A stretch of DNA of 64,000 nt from Ophiura sarsii (GCA_035610835.1 CM069447.1:35872470-35936469), one strand, 5' to 3'; positions 21,941 through 33,273 are shown, counted from the stretch's first letter. Numbers and translations are program-made. The notes: generated from the letters alone by a model not told the origin.

Positions 21941-22501
21941 CTATACTTCAATCAGTTCCAAACTGGCGAGAAATATTCTGTTTTTATCTATCCGTGCGCA
22001 AAAGTAGCATAAAGCACAATTTTGGCGTACGCAAGCGTCACACATTCAATGACATTGCAACATTGCGCAAAAAGTAATCCAAGCATAGGCCTAAATAAGC
22101 GAGATTTTGGCATACGCAAGCGTCACACATTCAATAACATTGCGACATTGCGCAAAAGTAATCCAAGCGTGTAGGCCTACATAAGCGCAATTTTGGCATA
22201 CGCAAGCGTCACACATTCAACGACATTGCGACATTGCGCAAAAGTAATCCAAGCGTATAGGCCTAAATAAGCGGGATTTTGGCATACGCAAGCGTCACAC
22301 ATTCAACGACATTGCGCCATTGCGCAAAAGTAATCCAAGCGTATAGGCCTAAATAAGCAGGAATTTTGGCATACGCAAGCGTCACACATTCAACGACATT
22401 GCGCAAAAGTAATCCAAGCGTATAGGCCTAAATAAGCTGAATTCATCGGCTGCTGTAGGCTAAACAGGTTTCGCCAATTTAGAACTGTCTGAACTATTAT
22501 A
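21941..22501. mobile_element. MITE of the 11171 family with an expanded minisatellite core
   Basis: The termini ATCAGTTCCAAACTGGCGAG and CGCCAATTTAGAACTGTCTG match the small MITE at 11171-11346. Between them sits an 86-bp tandem repeat that the other copy lacks. Confidence 0.7.
22018..22436 (+). repeat. Minisatellite, about 86 bp x 5
   Basis: Units start at ATTTTGGC at about 22018, 22104, 22190, 22275 and 22363. Each contains TACGCAAGCGTCACACATTC, ACATTGCG, GCGCAAAAGTAATCC and TAGGCCTA. The last unit has an internal deletion. Confidence 0.9.
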
Positions 22502-24200
22502 GCCTAGGCCTGCGGCTATATCATTCCAGAATTAAAGAATGACAAATAAGGCTAAGCCTTTAGTTAGGCCAACCCTATTCATTTTTTACTAGTTCATTTT
22601 TCTTTATCGTGACCCGTCTATTTTATGAATATGATGTCCTAGCTAGCTTAATATTTAAAAGCCTACAGCTTAGTAGTACACTGCAGTCCTACATTAATTA
22701 TAAAGCCTGAATACGCTATTTATGAATCAATTACTTTTTAGGCTAATAATAATAATGCTTAGTAATAGTAGTAATACGGTTTTGCAATTTGATTTTATTG
22801 TGTCAATTTGGTGATCAACAAATTCAAAATCAAATCCGAGAAGCAAGAAGACGTGAAAAAAATACGCCAAGACTGCAATCTCAGGATACACATGCCTACC
22901 TCTATACTCAACATGACATCCAACGTTAAATTGTTGAAACCTTGTCACGAAAGATTAATTTATTAAATTTACAAGTATACTATTAATTAAATTTCTAGTA
23001 GTATTACTATTAGTAGTATGGATTGGTTGGATTGGATGTCATGTATTTTATGATTTCGATCCCCGATTTGAATGTTTGTTGTTGTTTTTGTCATGATGAA
23101 ATTAACTGTTGACTCGCCTGAGAACTGCAAACAATCCATTCAATTTCAAACACAAATCAAACATGAAAGTTATCTTTTTCGGTCTTTTTAATAATAAATG
23201 TGTAAACTAATTTCCCACGCCACAATTTCACAACATGTCATATGGTGAAAAGTGAAATGCATCACTCGCTGTATCAGCTGTTTGTTATGTTATTGTATTG
23301 GTGTAGGCCTAGGCCTACTTCATGACGCGTGACGGAATATAAATTAACCAAAATACCTACCTGAAATATGTCCAAAACTTGAATTAAAGCTTCTTTTAAT
23401 GCTGATAGTACGATAAGTTAGGAGTATAAACCACATTGAGTATAAACAAAGTCAAGTCAAGTGTTTAAAAATGTTTGGAGATTTGACAGTCCCGCGGTAT
23501 GCAAATGTTCGTGAAACCACCCAGGTCAACACGTCTACGGGGGCGGTCATCGTATAAATTATCATAATTATCGGTTCTCTGAACGATATTTTCACGAAAT
23601 TATAATTTCGTTCATCTGTATTGGTGGTAAAACGGCTTTTATTACTCATGTATTTCCCCAAAAGAGCCGATAGCTGGACGATGCTTACTGTTTGTCCGTG
23701 TGCGTCCCGGTGTGCGTATTTGATTTACACATTAACAAGTACGCGGAAATCGGTGACAGGAATCCTGTCACCAAAGTCCGGCACGAAAAAAACGGTAATG
23801 GAGCCAGTCCCCTCAACAAGGCCAACGCATGCGCACAAAAGATAATGCGGGCCGACGTTGGGGGACTGGTGGAGATAGTCTAGGGGGGGGGGGGGGGGGG
23901 ACTGAGGAGGCAAAGGTCACGACTGGGGGAGGGTATTTTCCCCCTTGCCCCCTGTGGTGCCATCACTGCTTCTCACTCCTCATGATAAGTTTTTCTGTAA
24001 TTGAAGTTGCTCGTCGATCATGTCGAATTGGAGTTACAAGGAAGGTTGCAAGGAAATGCAAAGACAGTTGTTGGCTTACAAACATCATGAATGATACTGG
24101 TCATTGAAAAGGTTGAGTCTCGCACCAGTAGATACAGGTGTTGGAAACAATTGATGATGTGAGATGTTGTTTACGCTCTTTTCATGGGTATAGGGTTAAG
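22502..24200. other. Stretch without a recognised gene
   Basis: AT-rich DNA with several short ORFs in overlapping frames, especially at 23450-24107. A G tract of about 19 lies at 23883. No protein family is recognised. Confidence 0.4.
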
Positions 24201-24542
24201 TGCAACTGTGACAAATGAGGTGTCTAAATGCCTGCTCTTTCCTATTTTTTGAATTTCTTACGGGTCCTTAGAATTAAAGACAGGGCGCCTCGAAAAAAGT
24301 AGATACTTTCTTTTGTGCAGTGTTTATAACAGCATCTTATGTCAAAATGCAATTTAATTACCATCCCCCCACCCCCCCCCCCCCCCCTTGCAAGGTATCT
24401 GGGATTTTTAAAATGCCAACAATATTATCTCTCATCACTTTTACACTTCGAAATGCAGAAATCATTGCTTTAGTTACTTAGTAATCTTTGAAGTAGCAAG
24501 AGAATGCTAATTGTAATGCCATTCTGTATATATGCTGGTTAT

Positions 24543-25100
24543 TTTGTATATATGGTGGCTATTTTGTATTTTAAAACAAGGAAGGCACTAGCATGGAAGG
24601 CGTGTAATAAGCTGAACAAGATATGGAGATCCAACCTACCAAGATCAACAAAAATTAAGCTATTCCAAGCTACATTGGAAAGCATTCTTCTCTATGGCTC
24701 AGAAACATGGACAGTAACAACTAAAGTTCGAAAGCTATTGGATGGATGTTACACCAGGCTTCTTAGATCAGCTCTTGATATTAGTTGGAGGTTACACATC
24801 ACCAACAAATAACTCTCCGGTGATCTTCCTAGAGTAAGTGAACGAATCAAGAAGAGGCGACTGCAGTTTGCTGGACACTGTGTCAGACGTTCTGGGGATG
24901 TGATATCAGACCTATAGTTCTTTGGAAACCAGTTCATGGCAAAAGAAATGCTGGACGACCGATGTTAAGCTATGTGGACATTCTATGTCAGGACACTGGA
25001 CAAACACCTGCTGAGATAAAGACCTGCATGGAGGATAGGCGTGTCTGGAGAGCCATCGTTAATGCCTGACAGAAGTCGACGGAGTGAGTGAGTGAGTGAT
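24543..25100 (+). pseudogene. RTE-like LINE 3' end, first copy
   Basis: The frames encode the C-terminal part of a non-LTR reverse-transcriptase protein. A WKACNKLNKIWRS-type segment leads to LLYGSETWTV (about 24504-24812), then after a stop RRLQFAGHCVRRSGD and RRVWRAIV (to about 25070). These motifs are typical of the region after the RT domain in RTE-like LINEs. A GAGTGAGTGAGTGA tail at 25082-25098 marks the 3' end. An in-frame stop near 24811 and another break near 24915 make it a pseudogene. No catalytic RT motif is present, so it is 5' truncated. Clade assignment is from general recollection. Confidence 0.75.
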
Positions 25101-25189
25101 TTTGTATTTTGGGAACATATAATTATCATCCTTGGTCCCTAATACTTTCGAATTGTGACTAAAATCACTGATTTGGGAATATAGGAGGC

Positions 25190-25566
25190 TTGGATAGATT
25201 TAACCAACAAATGGTTAGGTATTAACCAACCCATGTTATATATCAAGCAAGATTAACCAACAAATGGTTAAGTTTAGCAGAATTAACCAACAAATTATTA
25301 AAAGTTTTAACCAACCACATGCAGCGCTAAAGTTAAGCAAAAATAAAAGAAGAAGTTTAACTAACATTTTTTAACCAACCATTGTTGGTTAAAACATATT
25401 AACCAACAAATGATTAAAAATTGTAACCAACCACAGGTTAAAGTTTAACCCACAGCTGTTGGTTACGGTTTTAACCAACCAATTGTGTGGTTCACCTGGT
25501 AATCTCCCGTTGGTTAAAATTGTAACCAACATGGTTAAAGATTTTAACCTTTGTTCTGAGAGTGTA
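25190..25566. mobile_element. Motif-array element 2 (TTAACCAAC words), first copy
   Basis: About fifteen copies of TTAACCAAC or GTTGGTTAA fill the stretch in both orientations. The right end is TGTTCTGAGAGTG followed by TA, identical to the right end of the complete element at 32267-32913. The left end is not resolved. Confidence 0.7.
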
Positions 25567-25644
25567 TGTAAGCTTATTTTAATTAGCTTAAAAGCTCACT
25601 AATCTTACACATTTTAATGCAATCTTCAGTACAATGCTATAATA

Positions 25645-26117
25645 GAGCGTGTTTCTACTGGGGCACTGCAAAGTTAACGGTTAGATTTACCGGTAAGATT
25701 TACCGGTAAGATTTACCGGTAAGATTTACCGGTAAGATTTACCGGTAAGATTTACCGGTAAGATTTACCGGTAAGTTTTTAATCCCCCTTGTTTCTACTC
25801 GGGAAAGGTTACCGCTTAGTTTATCGATCCTAGCCGATGGGCCACGACATTTGATCTTTTATTATAACAAAAAATGCAGCTCCACCTGAAAAAAATTGCC
25901 TCACAATGTGTATAATCCAGCGTGACACGGTTCACAGAACATAACGGTAGAGCAATCGGCTGGCTGTTTCTACTGGGAAACTTGCCGTTTCTTACCAGTA
26001 CCATACCTGGTTTGTGAAGGTTTCAAAAATACCGATTCTTTCAACGGTATCTCTGGCTGTTTCTACTGGGAAAACTTACCGGTAATTAACGGTATGTTCC
26101 CCAGTAGAAACACGTTC
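25645..26117. mobile_element. TIR element with CGTGTTTCTACTGGGG ends, first copy
   Basis: GAGCGTGTTTCTACTGGGG and CCCCAGTAGAAACACGTTC are inverted termini. Internal CTGTTTCTACTGGGAAA words repeat the same theme at 25966 and 26053. It contains a 13-bp satellite, GATTTACCGGTAA x 7, at 25684-25775. Confidence 0.75.
25684..25775 (+). repeat. 13-bp satellite GATTTACCGGTAA, 7 copies
   Basis: Seven perfect units, each centred on the palindrome TTACCGGTAA. The other copy of the 2-kb duplication has twelve units. Confidence 0.95.
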
Positions 26118-26526
26118 ATCGAGCCCGGGCTTATGCAAAACAGACTTTTCAGACACCTTTCATACTTTCAAAGTGCTATTGTGACAAATGAGGTGTCAAA
26201 ATGCCTGCTCTTTCCTATTTTTTGAATTTCTTACGGGTCCTTAGAATTAAAGACAGGGCGCCTCGAAAAAAGTAGATACTTTCTTTTGTGTAGTGTTTAT
26301 AACAGCATCTTATGTCAAAATGCAATTTTATTACCATCCCCCCCCCCCCCCCCCCTTGCAAGGTATCTGGGATTTTTAAAATGCCAACAATATTATCTCT
26401 CATCACTTTTACACTTCGAAATGCAGAAATCATTGCTTTAGTTACTTAGTAATCTTTGAAGTAGCAAGAGAATGCTAATTGTAATGCCATTCATTATATA
26501 TGCTGGTTATTTTGTATATATGGTGG

Positions 26527-27082
26527 CTATTTTGTATATTAAAACAAGGAAGGCACTAGCATGGAAGGCGTGTAATAAGCTGAACAAGATATGGAGATCC
26601 AACCTACCATAAGATCAACAAAAATTAAGCTATTCCAAGCTACAGTAGAATGGTAGAAAGCATTGAATTTCTTTTCTATGGCTCAGAAACATGGACAGTA
26701 ACAACTAAAGTTCGAAAGCTATTGGATGGATGTTACACCAGGCTTCTTAGATCAGCTCTTGATATTAGTTGGAGGTTACACATCACCAACAAATAACTCT
26801 CCGGTGATCTTCCTAGAGTAAGTGAACGAATCAAGAAGAGGCGACTGCAGTTTGCTGGACACTGTGTCAGACGTTCTGGGGATGTGATATCAGACCTAGT
26901 TCTTTGGAACCAGTTCATGGCAAAAGAAATGCTGGACGACCGATGTTAAGCTATGTGAATATTCTATGTCAGGACACTGGACAAACACCTGCTGAGATAA
27001 AGACCTGCATGGAGGATAGGCGTGTCTGGAGAGCCATTGTTAATGCCCGACAGAAGTCGACGGAGTGAGTGAGTGAGTGATT
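26527..27082 (+). pseudogene. RTE-like LINE 3' end, second copy
   Basis: This duplicates the fragment at 24543-25100, with the same LINE C-terminal motifs and the same GAGTGAGTGAGTGA tail. It carries its own small indels near 26610 and 26645 that break the frame earlier. It has no catalytic domain and arose by the surrounding duplication rather than by a separate insertion. Confidence 0.75.
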
Positions 27083-27169
27083 TTGTATTTTGGGAACATA
27101 TAATTATCATCCTTGGTGCCTAATACTTTCGACTAAAATCACTGATTTGGGAATATAGGAGGCTTGGAT

Positions 27170-27589
27170 AGATTTAACCAACAAATGGTTAGGTTTTAAC
27201 CAACCCCATGTTAAATATGAAGCAGGTTTCACCAACAAATGGTAAAATATTAACCAACCCATGTTATATATCAAGCAAGATTAACCAACAAATGGTTAAG
27301 TTTAGCAGAATTAACCAACAAATGATTAAAAGTTTTAACCAACCCCTTTTTTAAGTTAAGCAAAAATAAAAGAAGAAGTTTAACTAACATTTTTTAACCA
27401 ACCATTGTTGGTTAAAACATATTAACCAACAAATGATTAAAAATTGTAACCAACCACAGGTTAAAGTTTAACCCACAGCTGTTGGTTACGGTTTTAACCA
27501 ACCAATTGTGTGGTTCACCTGGTAATCTCCCGTTGGTTAAAATTGTAACCAACATGGTTAAAGATTTTAACCTTTGTTCTGAGAGTGTA
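27170..27589. mobile_element. Motif-array element 2, second copy
   Basis: Same TTAACCAAC/GTTGGTTAA array as 25190-25566, with about two additional word repeats at its left. It ends in TGTTCTGAGAGTG and TA. Confidence 0.7.
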
Positions 27590-27667
27590 TGTAAGCTTAT
27601 TTTAATTAGCTTAAAAGCTCACTAATCTTACACATTTTAATGCAATCTTCAGTACAATGCTATAATA

Positions 27668-28205
27668 GAGCGTGTTTCTACTGGGGCACTGCAAAGTTAA
27701 CGGTTAGATTTACCGGTAAGATTTACCGGTAAGATTTACCGGTAAGATTTACCGGTAAGATTTACCGGTAAGATTTACCGGTAAGATTTACCGGTAAGAT
27801 TTACCGGTAAGATTTACCGGTAAGATTTACCGGTAAGATTTACCGGTAAGATTTACCGGTAAGTTTTTAATCCCCCTTGTTTCTACTCGGGAAAGGTTAC
27901 CGCTTAGTTTATCGATCCTAGCCGATGGGCCACGACATTTGATCTTTTATTATAACAAAAAATGCAGCTCCACCTGAAAAAAATTGCCTCACAATGTGTA
28001 TAATCCAGCGTGACACGGTTCACAGAACATAATGGTAGAGTAATCGGCTGGCTGTTTCTACTGGGAAACTTGCCGTTTCTTACCAGTACCATACCTGGTT
28101 TGTGAAGGTTTCAAAAATACCGATTCTTTCAACGGTATCTCTGGCTGTTTCTACTGGGAAAACTTACTGGTAATTAACGGTATGTTCCCCAGTAGAAACA
28201 CGTTC
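27668..28205. mobile_element. TIR element with CGTGTTTCTACTGGGG ends, second copy
   Basis: Duplicate of 25645-26117. It is longer because its 13-bp satellite at 27707-27863 has 12 units instead of 7. Confidence 0.75.
27707..27863 (+). repeat. 13-bp satellite GATTTACCGGTAA, 12 copies
   Basis: Twelve perfect units. The 65-bp difference from the first copy is exactly five units. Confidence 0.95.
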
Positions 28206-28907
28206 ATAGAGCCCGGGCTTATGCAAAACAGACTTTTCAGACACCTTTCATACTTTCAAAGTCTTATCTTAAGAATTACTCAAACAATAAGAGGCATGTT
28301 TTGTCTTTATTTTGTGCATTTCTCATGGTGATTCCAAATATGGTGATGAAATTTCTCCCGCGAAATAAACATGATTTATGATATGTTGAAATGAATTCAT
28401 GTGGTGAAAATATAACCACAATATTTCCTATTACATCAGTTGAATGTCAAGTATTAATCTACTTTTGGATCCGCCGTCTTAGTACGGCCTCAAAAGAATT
28501 ATTTGTTGAACTTGGTCTATTTCGCTATAGAAACAGTTGAACTTGTATCCAAAATGGATACAAATTTTATTCGCAATAGGCATGGGATCGTCCCAAAACC
28601 AGCAAGAAATATCGCATGGTAAAACTCGCAAATGTACCGACGGAACCTACATATATGTCTCTGAAAAAGGTACAGTGGTACACAAAAAAGGTATATTGTC
28701 AAATTTTAAGGGGGGCGCCCGCCCCCCCCCCCCCTCCCCCCGCCCACCTGTATCAGCCACTGATCCATAACAACGAAATTAACTTTTAATGGGATGTTAT
28801 AATTTGGTATTAACTTTATGATTATTTATGAATGAAATCAAATGTATACATCATCTATGTCGGTGTTGATGACCAGGAGAGAATCAACGAAGGAAGTGAT
28901 GAATTAA

Positions 28908-29113
28908 CCCCCTGAGCACTACCTGTCTTTCGTACAATAATTCCCATTGGTCAATTACATGATATAATCATGTTGATGACCAATTACAGTTTTGCTTATA
29001 AATATTTTATGCTAATATTTTTGAAAATTGTAATTATTCTAACGATGTCTCTGATTGGCACAATATTTGACACATTCTAAATTTCAACCAATCGGCCGGT
29101 AGTTCTCAGGGGG
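28908..29113. mobile_element. piggyBac-type MITE flanked by TTAA
   Basis: TTAA lies at 28904-28907 and 29114-29117. Inside, CCCCCTGAGCACTACC is mirrored by CCGGTAGTTCTCAGGGGG. TTAA duplication plus C-rich ends fits piggyBac-type non-autonomous elements. The 206-bp interior is AT-rich and has no gene. Confidence 0.8.
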
Positions 29114-29282
29114 TTAACATTGAAATATGGAATCTGATTTGTATGATTGCTAGCATTCGGCGTTGAATGAATAGTATCTCACTCATGCGGTATAATTTTG
29201 AACTTGGGCGTTATACCGAAGTTCAGATTTAACACAATGTCGTTACAGTGCATAGCAGTAGTTGTAAGCATGGTAAGCGGAG

Positions 29283-29799
29283 CAGGGGCGTAACAGAGGT
29301 TGGTTGTCAGGGGGAGCACAGCCAAAAAAAAATCCTGGTTAGAATAATTCCGTCCCGGAATTTTTTGTTAAAGGTTGCCCCAATTTTTTCCCCAGTCAGT
29401 CACCTCGTGAATTTCACGTAAGTGGGGGTGAGTTCAAAAAATTTCGCACGGTCACAAAATTACGCAAGGTCACACATTTTGCACGGTCACAAAATTTCGC
29501 ACGGTCACAAAATTTCGCACGGTCACAAAATTTTGCAGTACACATTTGTTGAATGTTGTGCTTTTTGTACTGCGAAATTTTCTTTCTTTCTTTCTTTCCC
29601 TTTCTTCCCCCTTTTTTTCTCCTTTTCCTTTTCCTTTTTCCTTTCTCTCTCTCTTTTCTTTCCCTTTCCCCCTTCTTTTCCTCTTTTCCCTTCCCCCATT
29701 TTTCCTGGTGGGTAGGTTTGAATTTCCTGCTGAGCACCTTCAGGGGGCACTGTGCCCCCCCCCCCCCCCCCCCCCTGCCCCCCGGCTGTTACGCCACTG
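29283..29799. mobile_element. hAT-type element with perfect 8-bp target duplication
   Basis: CAGGGGCGTAACAG at the start is mirrored by CTGTTACGCCACTG at the end. AAGCGGAG occurs directly before (29275-29282) and after (29800-29807). The interior holds a tandem repeat, a pyrimidine-rich CT/TTTC stretch (29580-29700) and a C tract of about 20. The overlapping ORFs here arise from low-complexity sequence. A relative in inverse orientation is at 62825-63220. Confidence 0.9.
29449..29535 (+). repeat. Tandem repeat GCACGGTCACAAAATTTC, about 5 copies
   Basis: An 18-bp unit inside the hAT-type element. Its reverse complement, TGACTGTGCGATTTTTT, is tandemly repeated in the relative at 63090-63165. 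Confidence 0.85.
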
Positions 29800-29807
29800 A
29801 AGCGGAG

Positions 29808-30488
29808 TGGAATTCCGATTCATTGTCAAATGAATGATACACCATTTTCATGACATAGAGTTGTAGTCGGGTAAATCACTTGTGCGTATGCCATTCGATA
29901 CTAGGCCTATACTGCATGAGTACCTCAAAGTGTCATTCTCGTGTAGAACTTGGTCTGTGGATTTTTACGAAAGAACGAATTCGTTGAGGTTTGAGATTTT
30001 AGAAAGTTTACGGTTAGTGTTCGCCTATTTTCTGATCTTTAGCATCAGCGCGCCTATATTGGAGTAGGGATACGAGTCGCATTGCATGTTTTGGTAAGTC
30101 TTATTCCTTTGCTTTATGTGATAAAATAATGTTTGACGTAGCAAACACCACTAGAAATTAGAGTTCACATTCATGAGAGACAGGTCATAACTTCAATGTA
30201 ATCGTAACTGATATAGACTTTTGAAGAACTATTTCGCAAGTACATCATGTGATCAACTACAAAAATAGATCGATATATCCGATTTATGAACACTTTAAAA
30301 CTTAAATAAGATTGTCAAGTTTTAAACTTTATACTGTGATACATTTCTAAATCACGCACCATCCAATAAATAATTTGCAACCTCTCGCCCATTCGGAGAA
30401 TAAGAGTTAAGAAAACATTGTTTTAAATTCGTAGGTTTCCAACCAACGTAGGCCTATATGCATTGTTATTGTAATCCAGGGAGAGATT
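29808..30488. other. Stretch without a recognised gene
   Basis: A 61-codon ORF at 29882-30067 has no recognised family. The rest is AT-rich. Confidence 0.4.
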
Positions 30489-30732
30489 GACACTTTACAC
30501 GCGGCTATTAGGTTTGCCATTATAAAACAAGATGTTTAGGAACATTTCCCAACTCAAAAGTCTGATCTATCAACATGTCTAAAGAATAGCTGGAACAATT
30601 CTAGATTTATGTTAATTAATTTCTCATGGTGATTCCAAATATGCCGTGATGAAATTCAATACATTTGAAATTGTTTAAACATTTTGTGACGTGGAACTCT
30701 GCAGACGACTGTCCCCTGGAAAGCGTTAACAT
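30489..30732. mobile_element. MITE of the GCGGCTATT family
   Basis: The left end is GACACTTTACACGCGGCTATTAGG. The right part is GCAGACGACTGTCCCCTGGAAAGCGTTAA. Related copies are at 33058, 33274 and 61645, and the same terminus occurs in both copies of element A (about 2283 and 49200). Confidence 0.6.
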
Positions 30733-30906
30733 ATAGTTCGAAGGCGTATCATGGCTATTATTAAAGGGACTGATTAAATAAGTGTGCCAATCTTGAGGGT
30801 ATTAGTCTGATACTTGAACACCCAGTATACAGTCATCAAAATAAGTAACTGTACAGGTAATACATGGGCTTTTAACTCTTAAAATATATGGCCGAACTAT
30901 ATACAA

Positions 30907-31029
30907 GACTGTCGTGTTGCGTAATTGCGCAGACTATATACACGACAGTTGTTAAAGCATGCGCAGATGCAAATTGAGTATAAAGGACTGTCGTGCAGCG
31001 AAATTGCACAAACTATGTACACGACAGTC
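30907..31029. repeat. Two tandem hairpins with ACTGTCGTG...CACGACAGT stems
   Basis: Copy 1 (30907-30949) and copy 2 (30986-31029) each fold into a short stem with an AATTGCGCA-like loop. They are 79 bp apart and flanked by GATGCAAATTGAG/TGCAAATCGAG. Confidence 0.7.
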
Positions 31030-31452
31030 TTCAACTTGAATGCAAATCGAGTGATACATGACGTGTGTGGATAAGAATAAGATTTATAGGCAAGTAAAAA
31101 TATTAGAACATGTTTAGCGTCGGGACTTTCTTAGAAAAAAACTTTTTGTACAAAGTTGGCGAACCTTGAGGGTTGGTCACCACAGAACTTGTTTAAAAAT
31201 GCGTAAAAGAAAGAGTAAGGAGCTAAAAAATAAGAAGAGGGGGAGAGAGGAGGAGAGGAGAGGAGGAGGGAAGGAGGAGAGGAGGAGAGGAGGAAGGGAG
31301 GGAAAAGGAGAGGCCGGGAGCTTTTATTAGTGTCTCTCACTTTATCTCTACGTCTCTGAACCATGTGAGTGTTTTATAACGAAAGTTAATATTGATAGCA
31401 AGGTAGGTCATCCAGGCAAAATAAAACCCGACAGCTCGGCCCTCTGAATCAC

Positions 31453-31500
31453 CAGTGGCGTAACCACCTGTGGCGTACGCCCCCCCCCCCCCCCCTCCCC
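31453..31500. mobile_element. Fragment of a hAT-like terminus
   Basis: CAGTGGCGTAACCAC is followed by GTGGCGTACG and a C tract. It matches the ends of the 29283 element, but no second end was found. Confidence 0.4.
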
Positions 31501-31890
31501 CCTCAAAAGAAGCCTTTTTTTGCGCGAATTAGATTCAATGTTTAACTATTCAAGCTTAACAACTTGGTTTCAGGAACGTTTTCTGGACCATTTTTAGTGA
31601 AAAAACTAGAACATTTGCGCGCCTCGCGCGAGTTAGATTCAATGTTTCTTTATTCAAGTTATAAAAAGATGGCAAGGGGGGTGTGGACTCTCAGGTACAG
31701 CCTCCGTAAAACTGCTGTAACTTCTTCAATAGTCATTTAATCTTTATAAACGTATACAGTTTTTTGCAGAAAAGGGTTCAATGAATCCAACCATGATAAT
31801 GAAATTTACCATTTTGGAAAAAATATAAAAAACACGTTTTTGACCCATTTTAGGTTCGGAAAAGATAACTCAAAATATATTTTGTCCAAC

Positions 31891-32116
31891 TTTGTCATAC
31901 TAGTTTTATGATAATCCTGATAACATTTCCCAGGAGTGGTTTTTGTTTTTGTTTGAATATCTTATTTATTTTTTGAGTTATAGACCAAAAAGTGCCACAA
32001 CATTTTTTTTAGCACTTTTTGGTCTGTAACTCAAAAAATAAATAAGATATAAAAAAATTAAAAACCCGCTCCTGGGGAATGTTATCAGGATTATCATAAA
32101 ACTAGTATGACAACAT
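31891..32116. repeat. Foldback with arms of about 105 bp
   Basis: Left arm 31891-31996 and right arm about 32012-32116 pair with few mismatches, sharing CATACTAGTTTTATGATAAT, AGTTATAGACCAAAAAGTG and AATAAATAAGATAT. The spacer is about 15 bp, so transcripts would be strongly double-stranded. Confidence 0.85.
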
Positions 32117-32266
32117 TTAGGGTAGGGGGGGGGGGGGGCCTCGCTCCCATTGCTCAACATGTATTGTGTACATTTTATTAAAGTAGTGTAAATTGAAAAC
32201 AAAAAATATAAATGCAAGTATACAAACACTCGTTTACTTGACCTTAATGATTAAGTGGATGAGCTA

Positions 32267-32913
32267 CACTCTCAGAACAAAGGTTAAAATCTTTAACCAT
32301 GTAAAACTTTAACCAACGGGAGGTTACCAGGTGAACCACACAATTGGTTGGTTAAAACCGTAACCAACAGCTGTTGGTTAAACTTTAACCAATGGTTGGT
32401 TACGATTTTTAATCATTTGTTGGTTAATATGTTTTTAACCAACAGTGGTTGGTGAAAATATTGGTTGCCAACATGATGCCAATTGAAGAGCGCCATTATA
32501 AAAGCAATATTGGTCCAATATTGGTTTGGCAAAATGATGCCAATTGAAGAGCGCCAATGTAGAACCAATATTGGTTCAATATTGGGCACAATATACCAGG
32601 GGCGGAAAATAACACAATTGAGTTCATATACAAATTCTGACGTGATCTAAATAATATGCGCAAAATATTTTCCCGCCAATGAAATTCTTTGGCCGGAATC
32701 TTGTTATGACCTATTGTTGATAACAATTATGATGCCTTAACCAAAGTTGAATAAACTCAAAATGAATTATATTTTTACTCTTTAACCAACTCTTTAATCA
32801 AATTAAAAGTAATTTTTAACCAATGCTTCATATTTAACCGATGTAGTATACTTTTTAACCAACATTCTTTTAACCCATGGTTTTTTAATACCTGAATACC
32901 TGTTCTGAGAGTG
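32267..32913. mobile_element. Motif-array element 2, complete copy flanked by TA
   Basis: CACTCTCAGAACA at 32267 and its exact inverse TGTTCTGAGAGTG ending at 32913 define 13-bp perfect TIRs. TA lies on both sides. TTAACCAAC and GTTGGTTAA words fill both flanks (32280-32460 and 32780-32895). The middle has a two-copy repeat of GATGCCAATTGAAGAGCGCC (32473 and 32537). No transposase is visible. Confidence 0.85.
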
Positions 32914-33057
32914 TATATTCACATATTCATAAACAAACTGCAACTTCGTGTTACAAACAAGGCACAGGCAATAGTTTATACAAGTTTTCTTTAAAGGCAA
33001 TCATTTGGCATGAAGCGCCCTCGTGTATTGAGATTTAAAGACATTTGGGTGTTGTGA

Positions 33058-33155
33058 TTTTCAACTTTCCTTGAGGCAGTCATCTGCGCTGCATACGGAC
33101 AGTTCACAAAATGTTATGGTAAAACTAAATAGCCGCGTGCGTGGAGAGTGTTGAA
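33058..33155. mobile_element. Deleted copy of the GCGGCTATT-family MITE
   Basis: AACTTTCCTTGAGGCAGTCATCTG at the left and AATAGCCGCGTG...GTGTTGAAAT at the right are the two family ends, brought within 100 bp of each other. Confidence 0.5.
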
Positions 33156-33273
33156 ATACTTATGTATTCTTGATTTCTAAACACCTTTTAACAGGGATCT
33201 TTGACTACCTTCCCCTTTATCCAAAATAAATAGCATAATAACGAGTAGGACTATTTTTGGAAGTAAATTACTG

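Larger units (their letters stand above)
24205..26170 (+). repeat. 2-kb tandem duplication, first unit
   Basis: The unit begins near TGTGACAAATGAGGTGTC and ends ACACCTTTCATACTTTCAAAG. The second unit starts directly after it. In order it carries an RTE-like LINE tail, a motif-array element, a 13-bp satellite (7 copies) and a TIR element. Confidence 0.9.
26171..28255 (+). repeat. 2-kb tandem duplication, second unit
   Basis: Near-identical to 24205-26170. Differences are small indels, a variable C tract (about 26336-26355), some extra TTAACCAAC words and five extra 13-bp satellite units. The low divergence indicates a recent duplication, or an assembly of two alleles in tandem. Confidence 0.9.

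Noticed and set aside
22018..22436. CRISPR-like regular repeats
   Set aside because: The units are head-to-tail without unique spacers and the host is an animal genome. It is a minisatellite inside a MITE.
24504..24812. Host gene at the RTE-like ORF
   Set aside because: The motifs are those of LINE C-terminal regions, it ends in a GTGA-type LINE tail, and it is present twice in a tandem duplication.
29414..29837. Several overlapping ORFs on both strands
   Set aside because: They translate a CT-rich low-complexity stretch and an 18-bp tandem repeat inside a hAT-type element, giving Lys/Glu- or Phe/Ser-rich products in all frames. Not genes.
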